Below, piece after piece: positions 26,072 to 38,749 of a stretch of DNA of 64,000 bases. The stretch spans positions 78,438,351 through 78,502,350 of the forward strand of contig NC_079505.1 of the NCBI RefSeq assembly GCF_030052815.1. The letters are read 5' to 3'. How positions within the stretch are numbered: position 1 is the stretch's first letter; every line of letters starts with the position of its first letter. A program made the position numbers and the translations under genes. The DNA is from Hevea brasiliensis (lineage: Eukaryota > Streptophyta > Magnoliopsida > Malpighiales > Euphorbiaceae). The notes under the pieces were generated by a model. It saw only the letters and a list, made by a program, of their open reading frames with translations. It was not told the origin of the DNA and did not search any database.

Positions 26072-27633
26072 CCCATATGATTAAGATTACTCATTATGAC
26101 CATCTCTTTATTTGAGTAACAGGAACTAAGGAAATTGTTATCCAATTTTGGTCATTATCATCTTCAAGGGAAGAAATCCTGATGAAGGCTAGCTTGCATA
26201 AATGTAAGTTGGATTTGTTGCTAAAATACATTAAACTTGTGACCCGATAGTACACAAATAATGATTAAAAGAGTATCTCTTTTATATGTTTGTACAGATC
26301 ATAAATCCAAAATTACGAGGGGGAAGTGTATCTCTGTGATAAACTGATGATAAATGATCATTGCTAATATGTCAAAACAAAATGTTCTCATTCCCCTCTC
26401 CTGTCTTAAAAGCAGAAAATCCTGAAGAGAAGCTACAATGTTATTGAGCATTGGTGGGAAATCAGTAATTTCTCAAAGTACTAAACAGCACATCTTCTTC
26501 CCTTCATGCATAGTTAGACAAATTCAAATTCCATGCAAATAAGTTTAATAGCAAATCTATACATCCAGAGAATTTGATATAATAATTAAGAACTTATTTA
26601 ATATAACTGAAATTGACAAAATTTTGTGGTATTTATTGATTTTATTCAGGACAAATGTTTGCTGCCTCACAGAAGTTTCTATCTGCAGTTTATTTTAGCG
26701 ACTTCGATTTCTTGTCCCTGTATATATCTCTTACATTTGGGCAGAGCCCATCATTAGTTGGGCCGTTGGGTTCGTTTATATTAAAGTGAACTTGGATATC
26801 ATAATTCGGTATGTTTTGGCTCTGTTTCCGCCTAAAGCGGAAAGTTCAATATAATTCTGATTCAATTCTTGAATGATTTGATTCAATTCTTAATTTTTTA
26901 ATTTTGATTTAAGTTTTGGCTCTTAAAATTTTTTTTTTCATAAAAAAAATTATACTTAAATTAAGATTTAAACTTTAAATTTAATTATTGATCCACACTA
27001 TATCATATAATATATCCATAATATATCATATAATATATTTTTTAGTTATTTTTAAATTATATAATTTTTTATTATAAATTAATTATTTTTTAAATATATA
27101 ATTTTTAATATATAATGCTTATATAATTATGAATTAAGTACATATATAATAATATAATAGTACTTAATAATTAAGAATTATAAAGTACTTTAATATATTT
27201 ATGACTAAAATATTAAAAAAATTAAAAAATTAAAGATGATATTAAGTTGTATATAATCCATTTATACATATATAATAATTATTTTAAAAGTACATAATAT
27301 ATCCAAAAAGATTATAAAAAAGCATATGTATAAAATTGATTTTTTATTCGATTATGAGTTGCCACTAATATGGTTCGATTTAGGTATGATTTTTAATTAA
27401 AAACCAAATCATAAAAAAATTAATTGAATATGATTCTTATCTTGAATATGATTTTAATAATAATAATAAAAAAAAAAAACGTCTACAAGCTTAATATTTT
27501 CTTTTTGGCTAACTATAAATGGGATATCTATTGATTTAAAGAGAAAAGTACAAAATTAGTCTGCTCTAAAAAATTACAAACGAAAGAATATTCCGAAACA
27601 TCTTTTTACAAAAATTATGAGCAACACTATTAC
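26072..27633. other. Intergenic DNA downstream of the ABCG gene
   Basis: Contains the 3' untranslated part of the transporter gene at its left. A repeat-like zone (about 26780-27460) with GATTCAATT and GGTTCGATTT words follows. No gene is seen. Confidence 0.5.
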
Positions 27634-27862
27634 TGTAACGCCTCTTTTTGACTCACAGTATTGTCCACTTTAGCCCACTAGGCCTCGCAACTTTTTCCCT
27701 TGGATCCACTTTTTGAGATCCAGGTTAGGAGGCTTACCACTTATATAGCCCATCACTTTCCCTTTATTCCGGCCTCCTATCCTGGACCTCAAGTAATATC
27801 TAGCCCTTTATCGCAACGTTCTCTACATAGCCACTGCCATCCCGAAGAGGCGAGTTGTTACA
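27634..27862. mobile_element. Small solo LTR (229 bp)
   Basis: Bounded by TGTAACGCC and GAGTTGTTACA (TG...CA, with inverted TGTAAC ends). It is flanked by ATTAC (27629-27633) and ATTAT (27863-27867), a 5-bp target duplication with one mismatch. A TATA-like TTATATAG lies inside. It is GC-rich against its surroundings. No internal retrotransposon region adjoins it, so it looks like a solo LTR or a TRIM-type end. Confidence 0.6.
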
Positions 27863-27939
27863 ATTATAAGCTCTAGAAACATAATTAAAAGTCATATCAA
27901 AAAGTTTAAAAGATCAATGGGCAATATTACTAAAGATAC

Positions 27940-28200
27940 CATGAAAATCACCCCCAAATAACACACTTAATAGCTTGGATCACTAATTGAGCATCACCTT
28001 CCAAGCAAACAAGATGAAAGGATTTGTTTCTAGCCACAAGAACAGCTTCATGGCAAGCAAACGACTTTAAAATCATAGGGTCAATAATACTGATTATCCT
28101 TTTGCAAAATCAAGCAATAGAGTGATCCAAATTGTTGTGAGCAATACCTACGATAGTTCCAAAGCCACGATGCTTATTGACTGCAGCATCGAAATTGAAG
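27940..28200 (-). pseudogene. RNase H-like domain relic (RVT_3 type)
   Basis: Minus-strand translation shows FNFDAAVNKHRGFGTIV, an in-frame TGA, then HEAVLVARNKSFHLVCLEGD followed by AQLVIQAI. This spacing of Asp, Glu and Asp blocks is the pattern of plant RNase H domains found at the 3' end of L1-type LINEs and in related host genes. It is short, has one stop and no neighbouring RT, so it is a dead fragment of a retroelement. Confidence 0.7.
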
Positions 28201-29387
28201 TAATTATTAAGGAAATTTTTTACCTAATTATTTTAAAGATTTTTTTTTTCTCCTTGTTGAGAGGATTAATATTATCTCATGTAAATTATAGTTGTATTCA
28301 GCCCATTAAATATCAAGTGGATAAAAAAAAATCTTTTTCTATTTGATTGAGCCATTACAATCTGTAGTCAATCACTAAAATGTCAAAAATTAATAATTAA
28401 AATTTTTAAATTTTCAGTAATACAATTACAATTTTAAACGGCTGACTGCTGATTATTGAAAATTTACTTTAAAAAATTGCATTTACCAAATATCTTAAAT
28501 TTACATAATTGAAAGTTCAAAAGATAAATGACTTTGATACATATATTTAATGCTGTTGTTTAGCTTTTGAAAAAATTATTATTAATTTTATTATTTTAAT
28601 AAAATTAATTATTTAATTTTTTATTTTAAAAATATATTATTTAATTTCTATATTTTTTTAATGTTTATTCTTTAATTTATTTGTCCAATTTAAATTAAGT
28701 TTTTATTAATTAATATATTAAAAAAATATCATTTTAAAGCTTAAAAAAATAAGAAACTATATAGTTATATTTTTTAAATTATAAAAATTAAATAAAATTT
28801 AAATTAACACTTAAAATATTAGAATAATTAAAATATGACACCAATATATTTAACATGAAGTTTTTATCATACATCTTCCATCATGGGGTAGACGAGCCCT
28901 TATGGAATCACTACACGAAAAGGGTTGTTTACACGTTGCATTGCCTTTTTCCCCCTGTTGATTTCGGTTCATGAGGATCTAGCATTTTCATCTGGTCCAC
29001 CAACTTTCACAATTTCTCGGTGCATTTCAATTTTTGGCAAGAAAATCAATCCAATGTCATTTTGTTATTGGCAACTTTTATTCGCCTCTCTAAACTAGTC
29101 TATCTATACATTCATCTTAAGCATTTGATTTTAAAAAGTAAATGAATTTAAAAAAAAAAAATTGTGATAGTGTAAAGAAGAAATGTATCCATAGCTACCA
29201 TGTGTACAAGAATAAGCATCCAATAATGTCGCGTGAAATTGAAATAACACGCCTTGGCATCTGATGCAGCATGCAAGAGCCAGGAAGTCTAGTCATATTC
29301 TATTCCCAGCAGAAAGCCACCATCTATCTCTTCACCCATTTGATGTAACTATTGATTCCAATTCCACTCAGGAAATGAAACCACATC
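28201..29387. other. Intergenic DNA before the first small gene
   Basis: AT-rich. About 28572-28690 resembles one arm of the long-TIR element at 34108-34924 (TTAATAAAATTAATTATTTA words), perhaps a relic of the same family. The part from about 28870 to 29387 has more balanced composition and probably includes the promoter of the small gene at 29471. Confidence 0.5.
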
Positions 29388-29394
29388 TATAAAT
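29388..29394 (+). promoter_or_regulatory. TATA box of small Lys-rich gene 1
   Basis: TATAAAT in ATCTATAAATAAGG, 83 bp before the ATG. The paralogous gene 2 has the same arrangement (TATAAATA 100 bp before its ATG), which strengthens both calls. Confidence 0.65.
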
Positions 29395-29470
29395 AAGGAC
29401 TAGTAGATGAAGCTATGCAATTCGAGGCCAGTAACATATATTCAGCTTCTAAGCTCTGTTTTAGGGTACA

Positions 29471-30141
29471 ATGGCATCACTCAAGGTTGAGAAGCCTGCA
29501 GCTGGCTCTCAAACCACCACACCTGTCAAGAAAGAGCCTGCCAAATCTAGCAGTAGTGCACCCAAAGCTCCGGCCTCCCAGCCTGCCCCTAAAAAGGCCG
29601 AGCAGAAGCCCCGCGAGCCTAAGAAGAAGGTACATATACTATATTGGAGTCCCAGGCACACAATAACGTTACGAATCCTTTAAAATTTATAACTTATTTT
29701 TTATTTTTATTATTAGGGTTAGAATTAAAATCTCATATTGAAAAAAATACATAAAAAGATCATGACTTAATATAATATTTGTGCCTCATCATCTATAAAT
29801 TTAAATTTTTATATTAAATTGAGTGTTTCTTTTGAAGTAAGAAAATTTGTCCAGCCTAAGTTAATTAAAAAGCATAAAAACATAATTAGGCATGGAAGTG
29901 AGTATTTCACATAAGGAATTTTTCAGTATAGATCTAAGATGCAAAATATATAATAGACTATTTATTAAATATATGGGTCTCACACGTTTGTATCTTAAAT
30001 TTACAATGAACGGGTCTAGATAATTTCCATTGCATGCTTTGCATGAGTAAATCGAAGATCTTGCTGATAACTTTTGTGGTCCAACTGCGTTAATTTTTGA
30101 TGATTGAGCAGGGAACAGGAAGCAAGCCAGCAACAAAATGA
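29471..30141 (+). CDS. Small Lys/Ala/Pro/Ser-rich protein, gene 1 (two exons, 62 aa)
   Basis: Exons 29471-29629 (53 codons) and 30112-30141 (9 codons plus TGA) join at a phase-0 GT-AG intron placed directly after a KKK triplet. The product starts MASLKVEKPAAG and ends GTGSKPATK. It is strongly basic, without Cys or hydrophobic stretches, and likely disordered; the Lys/Ala/Pro make-up recalls histone H1 tails, so a nuclear or nucleic-acid role is possible but only a guess. The start context (ACAATGGC) is good, a TATA box lies 83 bp upstream and AATAAA is at 30280-30285. The paralogue at 38750 shares the start, composition, intron position and a nine-residue second exon. I do not recognise the family. 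Confidence 0.75.
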
Positions 30142-30366
30142 GGAGAAGAATGTGAAAAATCCATGAATTAAGAAATTAATTCATGGTGATTCATATTTAT
30201 CCATATTAATGTGCAACTTTATTTGCTCCCTACTTATGACATACATGTCTCTCGTTTTAGGCTTCGCCTAATAATTAAATAAAAACACATATTTTAACCA
30301 AGTGTTGCTGGTTTTTCTTTAGTTCATCTTTATATCTATCATGTACTAATTCTAGCAAAGGACTTG

Positions 30367-30429
<63 letters not shown>

Positions 30430-32670
30430 TATCATATTTAATAAAAGAAATTATTAAATATATTTAGTATATGTACACCTTTACTCACAGGGGAATGAGT
30501 CACACTATCACACCTTAACCTTTATATTCAAAGCAGTGGGATGATGTAATTCCAAAGAAAATTGCTAAAGAAATGGAATAAATGATTTGAAAAATACCTT
30601 CATATCTAATAATGGATAACCATTCTTCTATGAAAATTGGATAAGATGAACACTAATTAAAATTATTTAAATAGTTAAATTAATAAGTGATAGTGATTAA
30701 AAATCTTAAATTTTTATTTTTCAAATCTATATTTTTAATTTTATTAATTTTAACTAACATTAATAACAAATTTATTTTACTTAGTGGCTTGAAATATAAA
30801 TATGCGTACAAAATCTATAAAAATTACCTTAATAAATAAAAAAATATATTTACATTACTTTCCAATACTAAAAATAGAACAATTTTTTTCAAAAATTTTA
30901 ATATATATAAATACCATAGTTTATTTATCAAATACTTAGAAAAATTATTAAAATATTTTTTGACCGAAAAAATTAAAAAAAGAACATTTAATTTTATGTT
31001 TACCAATATTGCAAATAAATAAAATTATTTTCCTGATTGATATATTTTTAATTTTTTTACAAATTTTAATGTCAATATTAAATTAAAAATAATAAATTAA
31101 AAGAATAAGATATATTTAACAAATATAAATTTGAGTATTCTTTAGATTGTTATATCTATTAATAAATATTTTAAAAATCTAATATAGTTAAAATGAATAA
31201 AATATAACTTAAAATAAATTAGATTAATTGCACAATTCATAGATATAATAAATAATGGTTACCAACCGGGACTCCATGGGGGAGTGAACTAGCAGGCCAA
31301 CAACCTAATCCTCATGCAGCCCATTAGGCCTACTTGCAGGCCTAAGTTTTGTTGACCCAATAGCATACCATTTTTATTTTATTTTATTTTTTTATAAAAA
31401 AGTGAAAACTTGAGCTTATATACATTATATAAAGGATTAAAATATTTTAAATATTAGTTATTTATAAATTAAGTAAAATAAATATGATATTTCATTTAAA
31501 ATTGTTGCTATATTTATATTTTATATTTTCTTAATATTTATTAAGTAAATTTAAAATAAAATAAATTATTAAAAATATTTTAATTAAATTAAAAAAATTT
31601 TATAGCCTATACAATACAAGAATTTTACACCTTTGTTCTTCGTAAATTAGTAATTTTCTAAATAAATTAACTCTTTTATTAAAATTACCACTATCAATTA
31701 TTTTTTTCTTTTTGAAATTATCAACTATTATAAAATAATTTACAACAATACAAATGATGATGCTTATAAAAAAAAATGTTAATAATACACCCTTACAGAG
31801 ATATGCATTATATTTTATAAAATTTAAAAATAAAATATCCATATTAATAAAAAAAATTACTTTTGAAGTATTATAATATTCAGAATTTAAAAAATATAAT
31901 AAAAGAAAATTTTTTATATGATATTTTATTCTTTAGATAAAAATAAGAGATAATATAAACTATTACGATGGATAGCTATTTTAAATTGTTTATAAAAAAA
32001 AAATCTACTTTTATAAATTGTTTATTAAAATAATTGTGACCTTAATAAATTAGATTATGTTAATAAAAACTCTTTAATATTAATTCTAATTACATTTACT
32101 GATTGATTGAGTGTATATACTTAAGATTTTACTATAACTCACCAATAAAAAACAAAGTGAATAGAGAGGAAATTACATGATTGGCTGTTGGAAAGACTGG
32201 GTCGAATTTACAAACTTAATTCCAAATTATTAATTAAGGTATAATTTTCTTATATTCTTTCAATGTGCGACGGATTAATTATAACATAATAAAATATTTG
32301 GATCTATAATTTAATCCTTCTATATATATATATAAAGAACTTCATTTCTTTCTTTTTTATTTGTTCTCCTTACTATATCTTCTTTCTCTGTCTAATTTCC
32401 TTTTTATAATCTAATTAAGGCTACCGTTGGTGACTTATTCATTGCTATTTTTTTTTTTTTAATTATTTCATAATTAATGATTTAATCTCTGAATTTTAAA
32501 AAATAAACAATTTAATTTCTAACTTTTATTCTATTAAATAAGTCCCCCCATGTATTTTAAAGTTCATTTTGGTGTACAAGCTCATGGACAACGGAGCCTC
32601 CAGGGATCTTTGGTAGATCGAAATTGCGAAGAGCTTATGAATTGGAGAAAAAGATTTGATTTAGTAACTG
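30142..32670. other. AT-rich intergenic DNA
   Basis: Begins with the 3' untranslated part of small gene 1, then an (AT)n tract at 30370-30426, then AT-rich sequence. A GC-richer island of about 90 bp at about 31255-31345 stands out but I cannot identify it. The small frames here are compositional. Confidence 0.55.
30370..30426. repeat. (AT)n microsatellite
   Basis: About 57 bp of pure TA repeat. Confidence 0.97.
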
Positions 32671-32678
32671 ATGTTGCT

Positions 32679-33219
32679 TAGGGGTGAGCATTCGGTTTGA
32701 ATAGAACCGAATAAAATTATGAAAATTGAATTACAAATTTTAGAAATAGAATCAAACCGAAAATGATGAAAAATCAAATCGAATTGAATCTTTCTATTTT
32801 GGTTCGATTCGATTCAAACTGATCGGTTTTTATTTTTGATTATTTTTTAATTTAGATTTGTTTTTCAAGTTATTTGATCTAATTTTTTACTTTGGTTTGA
32901 ACCTAATAATCATTAATCAATGAAATTAAACAATTTATATATATAAATTAAATATAATTCATAAATTCCCCATAAAAATAAATCAATTCAAAAATTGATT
33001 TGGTTCGATTTGAATATATAAAATTACTATTCTGTTCAGTTCAATTTAATCGATTTTTTCTCTTTAAAACCGAACCGAACCGAACCAAACTGAAATAATC
33101 AAAATTTTTATAATATACAACCGAACCAAACCGATTAAATTTTAAAATCGAATCGATTGAACCGAATTGATTTGATTTGGTTTAATATTTCGATTTGAAC
33201 CGAAATCTGCTCACCCCTA
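32679..33219. mobile_element. hAT-like MITE (541 bp)
   Basis: The ends are inverted: TAGGGGTGAGCA at the left and TGCTCACCCCTA at the right, continuing into CGGTTT/AACCG words. The flanks are ATGTTGCT (32671-32678) and ATGTTGAT (33220-33227), an 8-bp target duplication with one mismatch. TAGGG ends with 8-bp duplications are typical of the hAT superfamily. The interior is dense in GGTTCGATT/AACCGAACC words and has no coding capacity, so it would depend on a transposase from elsewhere. Confidence 0.8.
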
Positions 33220-33227
33220 ATGTTGAT

Positions 33228-34107
33228 AAAGGACTTGAATATTTACTCCAAGGAGAGAGACATGAAGAGATTCTAATTGAGAGAAAGAGAGAGAGAGAGA
33301 AAGAGAGAGAGAGAGTGCGGACAAGTAGGAATAGTCTCGTTTGACTTGTTTGACTGATAAACTATGATAGAGTATAGTTAAAAAATGGATAGATAAAGTG
33401 CAGGATGAAACCAAAGAGAAATTATATAGTACATCGGTTATTCCATGTAGAATAGCTTACATAAAATGACAAACTAATAGTGAATAAATATATATACATG
33501 GTGATTCCCAAAAAAATTATAACCATCAGATATATTTTTTTTTTAATTTTACTAACTACATTTATATACTCGTCAATCTCTTATTACTCTGTAATTCCTT
33601 ATAAGATGTTGACGTGATATCATCGTTTCACTGTATAATTTTTCTAAAATCAAACTGTCTATTTCTGAAAACATAAGAACTGAAATGTCAATTATAACAT
33701 AATTTATAGACAAAAATATAATTTACCCTTTATTCATTAATGGAAGCCCTGATTGCATTTTTCTAGTTGTTTTCTTATATTGCTGCTCTTTTGAGCTTTC
33801 CCTTACCTTTGTGCCTCTATGGACGTTGCATATCATATCTAGTTGTTTGCTGCTCGCAGACGGTTTGAGAATGTCGTATATCATTAAATACTACTGTGGA
33901 GAAATTTTACCCTCCTCCCTTGCTGTTAGGTTGTTGAATCAATTGTTTATTTTTCATAATCTTCTCTGGCTTTGAAAACACATCAGTGTAATGCTTGACC
34001 ATGGGGCACCTTATCCGAAACTGAATAGATACTTCTAGCAAATTCCAACAGCGCCAACTCACCCATGTTTCTTTTCTTCTCTGATAGGCCCTTGATTGTT
34101 TATTAGT
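33228..34107. other. Intergenic DNA with a GA-rich tract
   Basis: Contains a (GA)n-rich tract at about 33280-33316. A less AT-rich block (about 33740-34085) could be a gene or transposon fragment, but no domain is recognisable. Confidence 0.5.
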
Positions 34108-34924
34108 AAATTATTATTTAGTTTTTATATTTTAATAAAATTAATTATTTGATTTTTATATTTTAAAAAATATATTATTTAATTTTTGTGTTAATATTTT
34201 ACTTTCGTTAAACTATTTAATATTTCGATCAATTTTTTCGTTAGTCAATAGTGATTAAACTACAGTTTTGTCCCTCTATTTGAATGAAATTAAATAGTTA
34301 GTTCAAATATTTTGAAAAAATACATTAGTTAGTCTTTATTATTTGACTCAATTAACTATTGAATCTTTTTTTTAATACCTAAATTATCCTAATTTTCTCC
34401 CCCTTATTTCTCTCTTATCCTCTCCTATTTTTTTCTATATTTTTTTCTCTTTTATGCCCACATCATTCTCTTTGTCATTCTCTCTTTATTTTTATCTGTC
34501 GATAAAATTTGTATAAACTGTCTACACAAAATAATTAATTAGTTTTCTTAAACTTTTAAATAATCAAAAAAAAATTTTCCTAGTAAAGAAAAAATAAAAA
34601 TGATGTTCAAGGAATTAGAAATTAAAAAAAAAAAAGCAAATTTAGATTTAGTCCCACATAACAAAATTTCTATATTTATCAAAGATTATATTTTTCAAAA
34701 TATATGGATCAATTGATTAATTTCACTAAAATAAAATGACTAAATAACAGTGTTTTTAAAATTTAGAATAGTATAAGTAATTTGAATAGTATAAATAATG
34801 AAAAATTTGACAAATAAACTAAATAGCTTAATAAAATAAAATATAAAAATTAAATAATATATTTTTCAAAATATATAAATTAAATAATAAATTTCATTAA
34901 AATACAGAAATTAAATAATAATTT
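34108..34924. mobile_element. Non-autonomous long-TIR element (817 bp), possibly Mutator-like
   Basis: The first and last about 100 bp are imperfect inverted copies: AAATTATTATTTA at the left, TAAATAATAATTT at the right, and the ATATTATTTAATTTTT blocks inside also match. The flanks TTTATTAGT (34099-34107) and TTTCTTATT (34925-34933) match at 7 of 9 positions, which would suit a Mutator-like element. Low complexity makes that weak. It has no coding capacity. Confidence 0.6.
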
Positions 34925-35224
34925 TTTCTTATTTATATCTTTTAGACTAAAACTCCGCCTAAGTAGTTTGCGCTTAGCCGGTACCAAGCCCGGATAAAGG
35001 AGGAGGGTTGCGGTAGGTGACAACCAGCGTAAAAATTTCGTCACACCCTATGATATGGATTCAAATGATATAAATGTTGGGGCGTCCTCTACTAACGACG
35101 CGCTACATCGGAACTCGGGTGTAGTGAGAAATATGCAAGGGTGTAGGGCGTTCACCGAAAGCGACGCGCCATGCCGGCGCACGGGTGTGGTGTTAAGTGA
35201 GCAAGGGTTCCCACATCATAGACG

Positions 35225-35896
35225 GTGTGGGTAAAGAAGTTAGTCCATAGGACAGATAGTAGAATAAATAGTGGAACAGAACACAAGATAGACATAGAAA
35301 ACAATAGAAGATATCATAGAAGGAGACCAATTAGGAAGGAGCAGGATAGGAGGAGGATCAAGGTTGGTACTTGGAATGTTGGATCACTTACAGGAAAATT
35401 AATGGAGCTTGTGGATACTTTGGAAAGGAGAAGGGTGCATATTGCTTGCATTCAGGAGACTAAATGGGTAGGAGAGAAAAGTAAGGAAGTAGGTAATTCA
35501 GGGTACAAACTGTGGTTTACCGGGAAGGAGAGAAACAAGAACGGAGTGGGCATAATCATAGACAGGACATTGAAAGACGCAGTAATAGCTGTGAAAAGAG
35601 TAGGAGATAGAATTATACTAGTAAAACTAGTACTAGAAAGAGAAACAATAAATATAGTTAGTGCTTATGCCCCACAAATAGGACTAGACAGTGAGAGTAA
35701 GCAAAGGTTTTGGGAAGATATGGATGATTTAATGCAAAGCATACCGAATGAAGAGAATGTTTTCATTGGTGGAGATTTGAATGGGCATGTAGGAAGTGAT
35801 AGACAAGGTTATGAGAATGTTCATGGAGGTTTTGGTTTTGACAGTCGAAATGAGGAGGGAAAAACATCCTGGATTTTGCTATGGCATATGACCTAA
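35225..35896 (+). pseudogene. LINE endonuclease domain (APE type)
   Basis: The endonuclease nicks target DNA to prime reverse transcription. Visible motifs are VGTWNVGSLTGK, CIQETKW (metal-binding Glu), VSAYAPQ and GGDLNGHVG (catalytic Asp/Asn). The frame is lost close to 35868, just before the conserved LDFAMAYDLILANT block, which continues in the next frame (35881 onward). One base gained or lost explains this. Confidence 0.88.
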
Positions 35897-38089
35897 TACT
35901 AGCAAATACCTACTATATAAAAAGAGAGTCACATTTAGTGACTTTCAAAAGTGGGCAACATAGAAGCCAAATCGACTTCCTCTTAACTAGGAAGACAAAT
36001 AGAGCTCTATGCAAGGATTGCAAGGTCATTCCAGGAGAGGCTTTAACAAATCAACATCGGCTGGTGGTCTTAGATGTCAAGTTTAGGAACAATTCAAGTA
36101 AGGTCAGAAGAAATAGTGTAGCTCGAACAAAGTGGTGGGAGTTCAAAGGAGTAAAGCAAGTGAAGTTCAAAAATGAGCTTCTCGAGTCCGAAGTATGGAA
36201 GCTGGATATGGAGGCCAATGAGATGTGGATACAGATGGCATCAAAGATTAGAGAAGTAGCTAGAAAAGTACTTGGAGAGTCCAAAGGACATAGACCACCC
36301 TCAAAAGAGAGATGGTGGTGGAATGAGGAAGTACAAAAGGTAGTGAAGAGAAAAAGGGAATGGTATAAGAAATTACCTAAATGTGATAATAATGAGGTAA
36401 ATGAACAGTACAAGATAGCAAATGAACAGTACAAGATAGCAAAGAAAGAGACAAAAAAGACAGTTAGTCAAGCAAGAGCACAGGCCTTTGAAAAGTTATA
36501 TGAGAAACTTGGAACTAAAGAAGGGGAGAAAGATATTTATAGATTAGCAAGGAGGAGAGAAAGGAAATGTCAAGATCTCAATCAAGTTAGGTGCATTAAG
36601 GATAAAGAAGGAAAAGTATTGGTGAAAGATAAGGACATTAAAGAAAGATGAAGAAATTATTTTAATAATCTCTTTAATAATAGTCAAAATGGTAATAGCA
36701 TGAATATAGATTATAGAACAATAGAAAAGAATGTGAATTATACTAGAAGGATTAGATCTTTAGAAGTAAAGGAAGCACTTAAGAGAATGAAAGTGGGTAA
36801 AGCCTGTGGACCCGATGAAATACCAATTGAAGTGTGGAAGTATTTGGGAGATATGGGAGTGGCATGGTTAACTAAATTATTTAATAAGATTCTAAACTCA
36901 AAGAAAATGCCTGATGAATGGAGGAAGAGTATTTTAGTACCTATTTTTAAAAATAAGGGAGACATACAGAGTTGCTCAAACTATAGGGGAATTAAACTCA
37001 TGAGCCATACTATGAAGTTGTGGGAGAGAGTTGTGGAGCATCGACTACGTCATGATACTTCTATCTCTCTCAATCAATTTGGTTTCATGCCCGGTCGTTC
37101 AACTATGGAAGCGATCTTTCTCATTAGAAGCTTGATGGAGAAATATAGAGATGTGAAGAAAGATCTACACATGGTTTTTATTGATTTGTAGAAGGTTTAT
37201 GATAGTGTTCCAAGAGAGGTCTTATGGAATGTGTTAGAACAAAAGAGGGTATCTATTAGGTACATACAAGTATTGAAAGATATATATGAAGGAGCAACTA
37301 CTATTATGCGCACAGTGGGAGGGGACACAAGAGATTTTCCGATCTCAATTAGATTACACCAAGGATCAGCCATAAGCCCTTACCTTTTTACATTAGTTTT
37401 AGATGAACTGACGAAACATATACAAGAGAGTATTCCTTGGTGCATGATGTTTACGGATGATATTGTTCTGATAGATGAGACACGAGAAGGAGTCAATAGA
37501 AAGCTAGAATTTTGGAGAAGTACTCTAGAGTCAAAGGGTTTTAAGTTAAGTAAAACGAAGACAGAATACATGCATTGCAAGTTCAGTGAAGGCCAAACTA
37601 GTGATAGGGAAGGAGTTAGTTTGAATGGAGTGATACTGCCCCAAAGTAATCACTTTAAATATCTAGGCTCAGTCCTTCAAGTAGATGGGGGATGTGAGGA
37701 GGATGTTAGTCATAGGATTAAAGCCGGATGGTTGAAGTGGAGACGTGACACGGGAGTTTTATGTAATCGTAAGATTCCCAATAAATTGAAAGGAAAATTT
37801 TACTGTACAGCCATACGACCGACTATGTTATATGGTAGTGAGTGTTGGGCATTGAAAGAGTCGTATGCATCTAAGATAAGAGTTGCAGAGATGAGAATGT
37901 TAAGGTGGATGAGTGGCCATACTAGACTAGATAAAGTTCGTAATGAGAGTATTAGAGAAAAGGTAGGGTGCCAATTGAAGATAAGTTGAGAGAAGGGAGA
38001 TTGAGGTGGTTTGGTCATGTGAAGCGTAGACATACGGATGCTCCAATTAGACAAGTAGAGCACATTAGGTTAGAGGATAGAAAGAAATA
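35881..38089 (+). pseudogene. LINE reverse transcriptase domain (RTE clade, interrupted)
   Basis: One frame runs 35881-37989 with in-frame stops at 36649-36651 (TGA where Trp is expected before RNYF) and 37189-37191 (TAG just after FIDL, where Glu is usual). Motifs in order: GKACGPDEIPIEVWK, VPIFKNKGD, NYRGIKLMSH, QFGFMPGRST, LHQGSAISPYLF and the active site FTDD (MMFTDDIVLID) in place of the usual FADD. The C-terminal block with RLRWFGHVKRR lies in another frame after a shift near 37970, ending about 38089. It is inactive as sequenced. Confidence 0.9.
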
Positions 38090-38254
38090 AATTGACTTGG
38101 AGGAGAGTAGTACAACATGACCTAGAAGCATTATACATTTCTGAGGATTTAACCCAAAATCGTTCAGAGTGGAGAAAGCGAATCCATATAGCCGACCCCA
38201 AATTTTTAGGATAAAGACTTATTTGAGTTGAGTTGAGTATATCTTTTAGACTAA

Positions 38255-38649
38255 GCTTTGTTGGACTCAATCATCAGGTACTCATAAAAGTATTTTCTTT
38301 ATATATATATATATATACACACGTAAATGTAAATGTAAATGTATACTCAAAACTCGAGAAATCATAGTGCATATTAAATTAAAAATGGAAGAAAAAAAAA
38401 AAAAAGCCTCGCGTGTGAGAATGTCTAAAGATGAGTTTCTGTCAAAATTCCAAATATCAGGACATAGGTTCATTTATGTAAACCAGTAATATGAGTGATG
38501 AATGCTAAGAAAGCATCTAATGCCATTGATCTGGGTGCAATCCAAGTCACTTATTCCATTCTCTTTAGCTTTCACCATCCTCTTGTCGTATCTTATCTTT
38601 ACCTCCTGATTCTATTTCTTTTTCACACTTCAAACTCACTACTCTGCAC
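38255..38649. other. Spacer and upstream region of small gene 2
   Basis: AT-rich with a short (AT)n/(AC)n tract at about 38299-38322 and several GTAAAT repeats after it. It probably includes the promoter of the gene at 38750. Confidence 0.5.
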
Positions 38650-38657
38650 TATAAATA
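38650..38657 (+). promoter_or_regulatory. TATA box of small Lys-rich gene 2
   Basis: TATAAATA in GCACTATAAATATATATAC, 100 bp before the ATG, matching the layout of paralogue 1. Confidence 0.65.
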
Positions 38658-38749
38658 TATATACACTATGTTCTAGTCGAAGCATAGCAGAGGCCAGAAG
38701 GAGTTGATCAAATACAAACCCTTCTTTGTGTAGGGTTTTCCAGAAACCA

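Larger units (their letters stand above)
34951..38237 (+). mobile_element. RTE-clade LINE, complete but decayed, with 17-bp target duplication
   Basis: Flanked by TATATCTTTTAGACTAA at both 34934-34950 and 38238-38254. This exact 17-bp duplication defines the ends. The order is a GC-rich 5' leader, an AP-type endonuclease, a reverse transcriptase, and a short 3' end finishing in repeated TTGAG units in place of poly(A), as usual for RTE elements. A leader frame starts at 35055. The identical duplication and full length point to a fairly recent insertion, although the coding frame now carries stops and frameshifts. Confidence 0.93.
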
